NCBI RefSeq assembly: GCF_000024405.1
Contig: NC_013517.1
Location: 2,666,001 to 2,730,000 of the forward strand
Length of the DNA: 64,000 nucleotides
Reading direction: 5' to 3'
Source: Sebaldella termitidis ATCC 33386
Lineage (GTDB): Bacteria; Fusobacteriota; Fusobacteriia; Fusobacteriales; Leptotrichiaceae
Below are positions 29,135 through 37,169 of this stretch, piece after piece. The notes below the pieces were generated by a model that was not told the origin of the DNA, did no database searches, and saw only the letters and a list, made by a program, of their open reading frames with translations. The translations under genes were made by a program, and so were the position numbers. The number at the start of each line of letters is the position of its first letter. Positions within the stretch are counted from its first letter, which is position 1.

Positions 29135-29568
29135 AGGTTAGATCAAAAAATATAACACATCTGATCCTGCTATATTATGTAAAAAACTAGGTATTATAGT
29201 ACTATATGATGATTTAGGATACTTAAAAGGATATTAAACACCCACAAGGTAGAAAAGTAATAGTGGTCAACTCTTTACTCAGCAAATTTGCACAAATAAT
29301 AGTCCTTGCACATGAACTTGGACATGCTATTTTATATTCAGGTTCTACAGTGGCTTTAATGCATAGACATATATTGCAATATAGTAACATAATGGAAAAT
29401 GAAGCTAATAAATTCGCTGCAGAATTATTATTGAATGGATATGATACAGATAATATTGAATACTACTACTGTTACTGTGATGAGGTATCTAATGATGAAA
29501 TATTGTTGGAAAGATTAAGAGAATTCAAGTTTAGTAATAAATATCAAATATACAAGGAGATAACATGA
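29135..29568 (+). pseudogene. ImmA/IrrE-type metalloprotease, tandem copy 2 (2-base deletion)
   Basis: Second copy. The N-terminal codons (KKYNTSDPAILCKKLGIIV) are in frame here, unlike copy 1, but loss of two bases at about 29235 gives a TAA; the following frame is open from 29263 and contains LAHELGHAIL. A small in-frame deletion near 29500 also separates it from copy 1. Its stop overlaps the next ATG (ATGA). No start codon or ribosome-binding site is seen upstream. Confidence 0.75.
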
Positions 29569-30518
29569 AGAAAATAATAATATTATTATTTTTATTGATT
29601 TTAATGAGTTGTAGTAAAACTCCCGAATCTCAAAAAGCATTTGAAAGTATAATGGCAGCTTTGCAATCTGGTAATTCTGAGCATGTAACTAAAGTTTCAA
29701 ATGAAGATTTATCTAGTGGTACATTTAAAGCATCTTATCTTGAGCAGCTACCATTTTATCTCGAACATTTTAAAAAGATAAAGTATAAAATAATTGAAGT
29801 AAAAGAAGAAAATAATACTAGTACTATAAAATTTTCAATTGAAGCTCCAAATCTATTCGAATATGCTCCTGAAGTATTTCAAAAAGTACTAGCTGCATCA
29901 TATGCAGGAACTACTCAAGAAATGGCTACTAAAACAATGAATAATGAATATTTAGAAATATTAAAAAAGAATAATTTAAAATATGTAAAGAAAGAACTTA
30001 TTTTAAATATGCTAAAAAAGGATGGGAAATGGATAATAGATGAAAATAGTCCTGATATTACAGAATTTACATCTATTATTATTGGTAGACTCGATAAACT
30101 AAATAATGGAGAACCTGCTAACAATGAAAAAGTTGAAACAAAATATTTCAAAAAAGGTGAAAGAGGTGTTTTAACTTTATCAGCTCAAACTGTTTTAAGT
30201 GTTGAGTTTTATGAGAATGCAAAATATGAAAAATTACGTGAAGGTTATGAATTTGTTGTAATAAAATTATTAAAAGAAAATATAACACAAGATATAATTC
30301 CTGGAACTCCAAGAGGTGAATATCAAATTGAAACCAAAGATAACATCTTAATCAAGCCAATATACATCTATGATTTTGGAGAATATAATCAGGAGGCTAT
30401 ACCATCTGGCAACAAAATAGAACAAACTTTAGTTTATATGGTTCCAAAAGGGCAATCTAAAAATTTAGTAATTGTTGATGAGGGAATCAAATATGCTAGT
30501 TTTGATTTAGGACTTTAA
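29565..30518 (+). CDS. NTF2-like lipoprotein with C-terminal beta domain, copy 2
   Basis: 317 residues, lipobox LMSC at the end of the signal peptide. Residues to about 170 are the NTF2-like domain seen in copy 1. The extra C-terminal part (GERGVLTLSAQTVLSVEFYE, then YEFVVIKLLKENI, ending KYASFDLGL) looks like a beta-sandwich of the DUF4352 type often found in lipoproteins. Only this copy carries it. Translation may be coupled to the broken protease gene just upstream. Confidence 0.65.
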   Translation: MKKIIILLFLLILMSCSKTPESQKAFESIMAALQSGNSEHVTKVSNEDLSSGTFKASYLEQLPFYLEHFKKIKYKIIEVKEENNTSTIKFSIEAPNLFEYAPEVFQKVLAASYAGTTQEMATKTMNNEYLEILKKNNLKYVKKELILNMLKKDGKWIIDENSPDITEFTSIIIGRLDKLNNGEPANNEKVETKYFKKGERGVLTLSAQTVLSVEFYENAKYEKLREGYEFVVIKLLKENITQDIIPGTPRGEYQIETKDNILIKPIYIYDFGEYNQEAIPSGNKIEQTLVYMVPKGQSKNLVIVDEGIKYASFDLGL

Positions 30519-30554
30519 ATAAAAAAATCTCTCCCGACCAAGAAAGAGACTTAA

Positions 30555-30624
30555 AACGTGATATAAATACCACCTTTGACATTGGAATTATATCACACTT
30601 TTACTAAAAATAAAAGGATGTGAT
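30555..30624 (+). promoter_or_regulatory. integrase promoter region with inverted repeat
   Basis: GTGATATAA (30557-30565) and TTATATCAC (30588-30596) form an inverted repeat that surrounds a TTGACA at about 30576. A weak TTTACT lies 17-18 bases further. This is a plausible regulated promoter for the broken integrase. Confidence 0.4.
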
Positions 30625-30630
30625 TTTTTT

Positions 30631-31666
30631 ATGCGTAACCCAAATGGATACGGATCCATTTTTAAATTATCTGGGAATCGGAGAAAGCCTTTTGCTGTTA
30701 GAATTACAAAAGGATATACCGATGAAGGAAAACAAATTTATAAATATTTAAGCTATCATAATACAAGAAGGGAGTCCATGCAAGCACTTGCAGCATACAA
30801 TACAACCCCATATAATGTTGATGAAAACAATGTTACTTTTGGTGAATTATATGAAAAATGGAAAGAAAGACATTTTAAAGATTTAAGTAAGAATTCTATC
30901 AAAGGATATGAGACAAGCTACAATCACTGCAAGTCCATCTTAAATCTAAAAATAAAAGATATAAAAGCAATACATATGCAGAATTTAATTGATAGTTTAG
31001 GTAAAAACCACGCTACTCTAAAAATTCTGAAAAGTTTATTAAATTTATTTTTCAAATATGCTATGGAAATGGATATTATCCAAAAAAGACTATAGTAAAT
31101 ATATAAAAATTGGCAAACATGTAGTCATTAAATAAAGAACTATATTCACAGATCACGAAATCGATTTATTGTGGGCTAATTTGCAAAATTTCAAATATGC
31201 CGTCCCAATCCTCATTATGATCTATACAGGCATGAGAATCAGCTAATTATTGACTCTGAGGAAGCAAGATATTGATTTAGTCGAGCAGACTATTACAATT
31301 AAAGAAAGTAAGACTATCGCTGGAAGAAATAGAATCATGCCAATACATCCAAGATTGAAAGATTTAATACAAAGTAGGTATGAATATTCCTGCATTGATA
31401 ATCTAGTTTCATCAACAACCTATAAAAAACCTTTAATCTATGTTAATTATTTAAATCGCTTATTTACACCTATTATGGAAACTCTTAATATGGATCATAC
31501 CCCTCATGATTGTAGACATACATTTGCGACAAGATTAAACGATACAGGTGGAAATTCCACAGCAATTAAGAAAATGATAGATCATGAATCTTTTGCTTTA
31601 ACTAAAAAAGTATACACTCATAAAAAAGTTGATGAATTGAGAAAAGCTTTGGAACTTGTAAATTAA
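30631..31666 (+). pseudogene. prophage integrase (tyrosine recombinase), broken
   Basis: The first 154 codons hold an N-terminal arm-binding segment (NPNGYGSIFKLSGNRRKPFA) and the SAM-like core-binding domain. A frameshift in an A run near 31085, then in-frame stops near 31130 and 31243, interrupt the catalytic domain; the remaining frame shows TGMRIS before the stop, HDCRHTFATRL and DHESFALTKKVYTH, so the RHRHY residues are largely kept. It marks the right end of the prophage. Three lesions make it inactive. Confidence 0.85.
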
Positions 31667-31823
31667 CATATTTTTTTAACTGGTTTTGTATACTGGTTAT
31701 ATATTACAGATTAATTTTATACAAATTTCAGAAAAATCATAGTCATTCAAAGTACTATTGATTGGCAGAAGTCAAAAAAATAATATAATTTTATATTATC
31801 AAAATAATAACAGGAGGCAGCAA

Positions 31824-33002
31824 ATGTTAAATTTTACTTATAATATTCCAACTAAAATAATATTTGGAAAAGATGAATTAGGAAGACTCCCGAAAGAAAT
31901 TCTTCTTCACGGGAACAGAGTTTTATTTTTATATGGAAAAAATAGTATAAAAAAGACCGGACTATATGATAAAGTTGTTTCACTTTTAAATGATAAAGGC
32001 ATATTCTTTAAGGAGCTCTCAGGCGTAAAGCCTAATCCTGACATATCCAGCGTAAGAGAAGGAATTAAAATAATAAAGGAAAATAACCTTAATTTTATAC
32101 TCGCTGTGGGAGGAGGCAGCACTATTGACTGTGCTAAGGCTGTTTCAGCCGGCGCGAATTATACAGGAGACCCATGGGACTTTCTTCTTGGCAAAGCAAA
32201 GGTGAAAAATGTACTCCCTATAGGCTCTATATTGACGCTTGCCGCTACAGGCTCTGAAATGAACGGCGGCTCTGTTATTTCAAATGAAAAGACACAGGAA
32301 AAACTGGCTTTTGGTCATCCGCTTCTTGTACCGGTCTTTACATTTGAAGATCCTACACTTACATTTAGTGTCTCAAAATACCAGACTGCTGCCGGTGCTA
32401 CTGACATAGTCAGTCATCTTCTGGAACAATATTTTTCATCCCATAATGATGACGGACTTCCTGACAGACTTACCGAGGCAATGATGATAAATGTTATTAA
32501 TTATGCAAAAAAAGCTGTCTTAGAACCGGATAATTATGAAGCCAGAGCAAACCTTATGTGGACAAGCTCTCTTGCTCTGAATAATCTGGTTACATATGGA
32601 AAAAAACACGGGGACTGGGCTTCACACGGGATTGAACATGAAGTAAGTGCTATTTATGATATTACTCATGGTGCCGGACTTGCCATACTTTTCCCGAATG
32701 TTCTGAAATATTATCTGAATAAAGACATCGCTGAATCTCTTCCGCTTACAAAATTCCTGAATCTGGGGAAAAATGTATTCGGCATATCCAATGATGATGA
32801 AAAAGCAGCGGCTTTGAAAACTATTGAAAAAATAAGGGATTTCTTTGATACACTGGACATGCCGTCAAAGCTTTCCGATGAAAATGTGGATGATTCCAAA
32901 ATTGATGTCATGGCCAAAGGTGCTGCCAGAAAAGGAACACTCGGCTACTATCATATGCTTGAAGAAAGAGATATTTTTGAAATACTTAAAAAATCTGTAT
33001 AA
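31824..33002 (+). CDS. iron-containing alcohol dehydrogenase (YqhD/BdhA type)
   Basis: 392 residues from the ATG at 31824 (GGAGG upstream). Type III alcohol dehydrogenase features: GGGSTIDCAKA for the nucleotide, and metal ligands in ATDIVSHLLEQ, HGIEHEVSAIYDITHGAGLA. The YqhD/butanol dehydrogenase group reduces aldehydes with NADPH at the end of fermentation. It stands alone with its own terminator, outside the prophage, and the frame is intact. Confidence 0.9.
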   Translation: MLNFTYNIPTKIIFGKDELGRLPKEILLHGNRVLFLYGKNSIKKTGLYDKVVSLLNDKGIFFKELSGVKPNPDISSVREGIKIIKENNLNFILAVGGGSTIDCAKAVSAGANYTGDPWDFLLGKAKVKNVLPIGSILTLAATGSEMNGGSVISNEKTQEKLAFGHPLLVPVFTFEDPTLTFSVSKYQTAAGATDIVSHLLEQYFSSHNDDGLPDRLTEAMMINVINYAKKAVLEPDNYEARANLMWTSSLALNNLVTYGKKHGDWASHGIEHEVSAIYDITHGAGLAILFPNVLKYYLNKDIAESLPLTKFLNLGKNVFGISNDDEKAAALKTIEKIRDFFDTLDMPSKLSDENVDDSKIDVMAKGAARKGTLGYYHMLEERDIFEILKKSV

Positions 33003-33020
33003 TTAAATAAATTTTGAAAT

Positions 33021-33055
33021 AAATCACCTGTATTTTCTTCTATCAGGTGATTTTG
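33021..33055 (+). terminator. terminator of alcohol dehydrogenase gene
   Basis: Arms AATCACCTG and CAGGTGATT with a central loop, followed by a short T-rich stretch. Confidence 0.8.
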
Positions 33056-33065
33056 TTATAAAAAA

Positions 33066-33096
33066 TAAAAGCAACAGTTTTATAAAACCGTTGCCT
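33066..33096 (-). terminator. terminator of recombinase gene
   Basis: GCAAC...GTTGC with the inner arm GTTTT/AAAAC, followed leftward by TTTTATTTT. It terminates leftward transcription from the recombinase at 33170. Confidence 0.7.
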
Positions 33097-33169
33097 ATAT
33101 TTAGGTTTCTGCTCTTTGATTTAATATAAAAACATTTTGTTTCATATAAACTTTTGCATGTCTATATTT

Positions 33170-33961
33170 TTATATTATATCCTCCAGCATCTCCTGAAAT
33201 TGTCTCTTATTCAGACTTGTATATATTCTGGTGGTTTCCAGTGAGGAATGTCCCAGTATATCTGCAAGTGCAGCAATATTATTATTCTTTTTCAAAAACT
33301 GAACAGCAAATAAGTGCCTGAAAGCATGTGCATGTACCTTGCTCTTTTTCAAACCGCCGCGTGCATTGGCTGCACTTTGTTTCAGTGAATTATGTATGTA
33401 TATCCTGCTTACTTCGATTATGCTTCCGCTTTTTATATTTCTTTCTCCGCAGTATTTTTTCAATATATTTATCAAATTTTTTGAAAGAATTATAATTCTG
33501 ATTTTTCCTTTATTCTCTATTTCCACTATACCTGTTTTCAGATTTTCTACATGAATATACTTGAGTTCGGATACTCTTATTCCAGTATGAGCCAGAACCA
33601 CCATAGTAATCCTGATTTTCTCGTTAATAGCAAATTTCAGAAGTCTTTTATACTCCCTTTCCGTAAGAAAGTCATCTTTAATACTCATTCTGTGCACTTT
33701 CTCTGCTTTTAATCTTACATCTATACCCAGACTCTTAAAAAAATTATTTAAAGTAGTTACTTTTCTGTTTATTGTACTCACTTTATAATTGTTTTTCAGA
33801 TATTTTCTGTAATTATGAATCTCTTTTGGAATAATCTCCAGATTTTTTTCAGGAAGAAATTCCAAAAACTTTTTTATATCCGCCATATATGCGTTAATTG
33901 TAGTCTGCGAAAAAAATTTCATCTGAAGAGTATTTTTATATTCTTCTATAATTTTATCCAT
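33170..33961 (-). CDS. stand-alone tyrosine recombinase (XerD/Mpi-like)
   Basis: 263 residues from the ATG at 33961 (a TTG 15 bases earlier is possible). N-terminal SAM-like domain to about residue 90, then the catalytic domain with R129 (HTGIRVSEL), H212 and R215 (HAFRH), H238 (LGHSS) and the nucleophile Y247 (TRIYT), so all active residues are present. It lacks arm-binding extensions. Its start lies about 220 bases from two inverted 29-bp palindromes, so a role as a DNA invertase on that switch is more likely than chromosome dimer resolution. Confidence 0.85.
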   Translation of the reverse strand: MDKIIEEYKNTLQMKFFSQTTINAYMADIKKFLEFLPEKNLEIIPKEIHNYRKYLKNNYKVSTINRKVTTLNNFFKSLGIDVRLKAEKVHRMSIKDDFLTEREYKRLLKFAINEKIRITMVVLAHTGIRVSELKYIHVENLKTGIVEIENKGKIRIIILSKNLINILKKYCGERNIKSGSIIEVSRIYIHNSLKQSAANARGGLKKSKVHAHAFRHLFAVQFLKKNNNIAALADILGHSSLETTRIYTSLNKRQFQEMLEDII

Positions 33962-34009
33962 AAATATTTTCCCCAATGTGTTATCTTCATAATTAAAGTT
34001 ATTTATTAA

Positions 34010-34184
34010 TTTGTTTTATTTATTTCGAAAAACTTTATAACTGTAAAAAGTATTTCAAATAATTTATTTTCAAATATTACAGAAGCTTTTTTCCTTTATT
34101 TTGCAGAAAAAAAAAATTTTGTATCAATTTATTAATAGCTTCTCTAAACCCTTATTTTTTGATTATAACACAAAACTACAAAAT
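34010..34184. other. leader between recombinase and left inverted repeat
   Basis: AT-rich DNA with poly-A and poly-T runs, no gene. It would be the untranslated leader of the recombinase transcript if the promoter inside the invertible segment is used. Confidence 0.4.
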
Positions 34185-34213
34185 AGTTAACATAATTATA
34201 TATTATGTTAACT
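34185..34213 (+). repeat. left recombination site (palindromic, 12-5-12)
   Basis: A 12-base arm AGTTAACATAAT and its exact reverse complement flank the asymmetric core TATAT (34197-34201). The arm-core-arm layout and size are those of tyrosine-recombinase crossover sites. The core orientation is opposite to that in the site at 34421. Confidence 0.7.
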
Positions 34214-34420
34214 TATTTAAATAAAAAATAAAAAGCCCTAATTTTTTAAGAAAAATATTTTTAGCTTATCAACTATACTTTTTAATCTTTTTACAATTAT
34301 ACTCATTTTTTGTTTTATAAACTTTTCTTTAAAATATCAATCTTTAAATCAAAACTTTTTATATATACGATATTGTATAATTTTATCATTTAGTTTGTCA
34401 AGTATTAATTCTATTAGGTA
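34214..34420. other. putative invertible segment, 207 bp
   Basis: DNA bounded by two oppositely oriented crossover-like sites. It has no coding capacity but contains a near-consensus promoter pointing left. Recombination between the sites would flip it and turn that promoter to the right. Confidence 0.6.
34372..34401 (-). promoter_or_regulatory. promoter inside the invertible segment
   Basis: On the minus strand a perfect TTGACA (34396-34401) and TACAAT (34372-34377, 18-base spacing) or TATACA (16-base spacing). In this orientation it reads toward the recombinase gene. Confidence 0.65.
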
Positions 34421-34449
34421 AGTTAACATAATATATAATTATGTTAACT
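34421..34449 (-). repeat. right recombination site (palindromic, 12-5-12)
   Basis: Same 12-base arms as the left site, with core ATATA (34433-34437), the reverse complement of TATAT. So the whole 29 bases are the exact reverse complement of 34185-34213. Confidence 0.7.
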
Positions 34450-35092
34450 AAAAAATTTGAGAAAGGAGTATCTTGAAACAAAAGTTTTGATTTTAACTAC
34501 CTTCCAATGAAAATGTAACAGCGTATAACGGATTATATTAAGTGCAAAAAGCAGTCTGCATAAATTAATAAGTATTATATTTAGCAGCTAGACCACATCT
34601 TTTGTATTATACTATAAATAGAATATTCATGTAATAATATACCCCGTGAAAATATATAAATTTACATTTTTTACTTTAGTACATTTTAAAACCATATGCT
34701 TATACAGAGATTTTTTCAAAACCGGAGAATTATCCAGACTGTTTACTGTAATCTGTTATAATTTTTTTTGAAATACTCGTCACAGTATTATTTATTAAAG
34801 TAACTAGTATATTAAACATTGTAGTGGAATAAGAGTTTTGGAAATAATATTTTTTAATTTTGATAAGTTATAACCCCGCATATACCTCAAAATTTCATGA
34901 TAATATATAATTATAAAACCACCGCTTGCAAGAAACTTTAAATAAATAAAAACAGATGTATTTGAATTATCGGGGTCAAATTTTCTAAATAGTATAATCG
35001 CAAAATCAAATTTTAAGATCAGCACAGATGGTTTTTGAAATAAATCATATATGGTTTAAAAATCTTTCTTAAAGTGAAATAACAGTACAAAA
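34450..35092. other. region right of the switch, decayed or non-coding
   Basis: About 640 bases. A good ribosome-binding site (GAAAGGAG near 34461) is followed by TTG AAA CAA AAG TTT and then a stop, so the gene that the switch might have driven is not intact. A 73-codon leftward frame at 34804-35025 has no ribosome-binding site and is not accepted. No other repeat or RNA recognised. Confidence 0.45.
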
Positions 35093-35127
35093 AAAGTTAC
35101 TTCCACAGATCAGGTGGAAGTAACTTT
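35093..35127. terminator. terminator of coaBC
   Basis: A perfect 14-bp stem (35093-35106 with 35114-35127) and a seven-base loop. On the minus strand it ends in a T run. One of the strongest hairpins in the window. Confidence 0.9.
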
Positions 35128-35142
35128 CTTAATTATATGATT

Positions 35143-36327
35143 TTATAAAAATTTTTCTTCAATAGTTTTCCATATCTCTTTCGAGACCTTCTTTTTTTCC
35201 ATTTTTTCAAAATCTGTTTCAAAATCTTTTCCCAATAAAGTAATTGTATTATCATCAGTTCCGAAATTATCGACAGAATTTACTACAATCATATCAAGAT
35301 TTTTTTTCTGGAGCTTTTCTTTTGCATTTTCAATTAAATTTTCACTTTCAGCAGCAAAGCCCACCAGAATTTTATCCTTTTTTATTTTTCCTAATTCCAG
35401 AAGAATATCTTTATTTCTTATAAAATTAACTGTTAACATATCACCTTTTTTTATCTTTTTATCTGCAGTATATTCAGGTCTGTAATCGGCTACTGCTGCT
35501 GCTGCAATGATAATATCCTGCTCCGCCTCATATTTCATCACTTCTCCGTACATTTCCTCCGCTGTTCTTACCTCTACTATATTTACCCGGTCAGGCTTGT
35601 CTATATTTGTCGGTCCGCTCACAATTGTAACATCAGCTCCCAGCTTTTCAGCTTCTTCACCGAGAGAATATCCCATTTTTCCTGTAGATCTGTTTGAAAA
35701 ATATCTTATAGGGTCTAACGGCTCCTCAGTTCTTCCCGCTGTTATCAATACCTTTTTCCCTGCCAAAGGCTTATCTGTACTGATTTTTTCAGTTTCTTCC
35801 AGTTCTTTTGAAATTATCTTTATAATCTCCTGCTCGTTTTTCAATCTTCCTTTAGCATTTACATTACAAGCCAGAAGTCCTTCATCTGCTTCTATAAATT
35901 TATAACCGTATTTTTTTAATTTTTTTATATTTTCAGCCAAGATTGGATTTTCATACATTCTTACATTCATTGCCAGTGCAAAATAAACAGTTTTATTAAA
36001 TGCTGAAATTACAGTGGAAAGCATATCATCTGCTATACCTCCGGCTACCTTTCCCACTATATTATATGTAGCTGGTGCTACCAGTATAATATCAGCCCAG
36101 TCAGCAAGAGCAATATGTTCCACATTCACATTAAAATTTCTTTCCCACATATCCACTGCTACATCATGCTTTGATAACGATTCGAATGCTAGCGGCGTTA
36201 TTATTTTAGCTGCATTTTCAGTCATCACTACTTTTACGTCATATCCCCTTTTTCTCAAGCCTGATACTATATTCGCAGCCTTATATGCTGCAATACCTCC
36301 GCTTACCCCGATTAAGATATTTTTCAT
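35143..36327 (-). CDS. coaBC: bifunctional phosphopantothenoylcysteine decarboxylase / phosphopantothenate-cysteine ligase
   Basis: 394 residues, normal for CoaBC (Dfp). The N-terminal flavoprotein half has GVSGGIAAYKA, the catalytic histidine H71 (VEHIALADWAD), ALAMNVRMYENP and C154 (LLACN). The C-terminal ligase half has AGRTEEPLDPIRYFSNRSTGKMG-type motifs in parts and later GFAAES. It makes 4'-phosphopantetheine for coenzyme A. It is near the pantothenate uptake genes on the opposite strand, which suggests a CoA-supply locus. Confidence 0.95.
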   Translation of the reverse strand: MKNILIGVSGGIAAYKAANIVSGLRKRGYDVKVVMTENAAKIITPLAFESLSKHDVAVDMWERNFNVNVEHIALADWADIILVAPATYNIVGKVAGGIADDMLSTVISAFNKTVYFALAMNVRMYENPILAENIKKLKKYGYKFIEADEGLLACNVNAKGRLKNEQEIIKIISKELEETEKISTDKPLAGKKVLITAGRTEEPLDPIRYFSNRSTGKMGYSLGEEAEKLGADVTIVSGPTNIDKPDRVNIVEVRTAEEMYGEVMKYEAEQDIIIAAAAVADYRPEYTADKKIKKGDMLTVNFIRNKDILLELGKIKKDKILVGFAAESENLIENAKEKLQKKNLDMIVVNSVDNFGTDDNTITLLGKDFETDFEKMEKKKVSKEIWKTIEEKFL

Positions 36328-36800
36328 TATTTTATCCTTTCCGGTACACTTTACTTTTTGTTTAAATTATAAAATTTTACAGTTTCCCTGATTTCTGTTA
36401 ATATTATATTTTTTTATAATCAGGATATCAAAATTTCATATATTATTTTATTTCATTTTTCAAATATTTGCAAGCTTTACTGATGTAATATCAAGCAATG
36501 TCAGATATCCAAAGCCCCTTTTACAGATATGGCTGATAATAATACTGCCGATAACAGAATATGAAATAATATAAGAATAAAAACTACACTTGGAATATCA
36601 TAATAACAAAATACTTTCTGTTCCATGACAATTCTTTTATATAAAATTTATTTATTTTGCACATCTGATTTATAAAAATAAAATTAACAGATATCAGTGT
36701 TCACAGTATGTTTATTAATATCTCCTGATATTTTTACTGTAGCTGTCATTTTTATAAAATCACTTCATTTTGCCATAATATACCCTGAGATTTAATATAC
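36328..36800. other. intergenic, no gene supported
   Basis: About 470 AT-rich bases between divergent coaBC and the YhdT/PanF genes. No open frame with a start signal, hairpin with T run, or repeat was recognised; the rightward promoter lies at its right end. Confidence 0.5.
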
Positions 36801-36829
36801 TTGATATCTTGGATTATATCATGTATAAT
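36801..36829 (+). promoter_or_regulatory. promoter of the YhdT-PanF genes
   Basis: TTGATA (36801-36806) and a perfect TATAAT (36824-36829) at 17-base spacing, about 50 bases before the first start codon. Confidence 0.75.
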
Positions 36830-36878
36830 CACTTAAACAATATTTTTTCTAAAATATTACATTTAGCGGAGGTGTATT

Positions 36879-37169
36879 TTGAAAGAAAGTATAAAAAAAC
36901 AAATTCAAAAAGAAGTAATTATTACGTGTATATTGTATATCTTTTATTTTTTATGGTGGTGTCTGTTCGGCTTCGGACTGGGGAACAGAAAGACTGAGGA
37001 ATATACTTATATTTTCGGACTTCCGAGCTGGTTTTTCTATTCATGTATTTTGGGATTTATGGTTTTTTCCACTCTGGTTTACTTTTCTCTGAAATACTTT
37101 TTTAAAGATATACCTTTAGATGAAAATTTTGAAAATGAAGAGCAGGGATGTGAAAAAATTGACAAATAA
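36879..37169 (+). CDS. YhdT-type small membrane protein (DUF997)
   Basis: 96 residues from a TTG start with GGAGGTG six bases upstream. Two membrane helices (about 15-33 and 49-72). YhdT-type proteins are the usual small partner encoded directly before panF. Its end overlaps the next gene's longest reading by 50 bases. Contribution to transport is not established. Confidence 0.75.
   Translation: MKESIKKQIQKEVIITCILYIFYFLWWCLFGFGLGNRKTEEYTYIFGLPSWFFYSCILGFMVFSTLVYFSLKYFFKDIPLDENFENEEQGCEKIDK

Noticed and set aside
31667-31760. Prophage attachment site next to the integrase
   Set aside because: I looked for a direct repeat of this region near 7.4 kb and 12.9 kb and found only weak AT-rich matches; no tRNA gene is present, so the left end stays undetermined.
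34185-34449. The two 29-bp repeats as a short CRISPR array
   Set aside because: Only two copies, inverted rather than direct, 207 bases apart, and no cas genes nearby.
34804-35025. 73-codon leftward frame as a gene
   Set aside because: No start signal and no recognisable sequence; it lies in a region that looks decayed.
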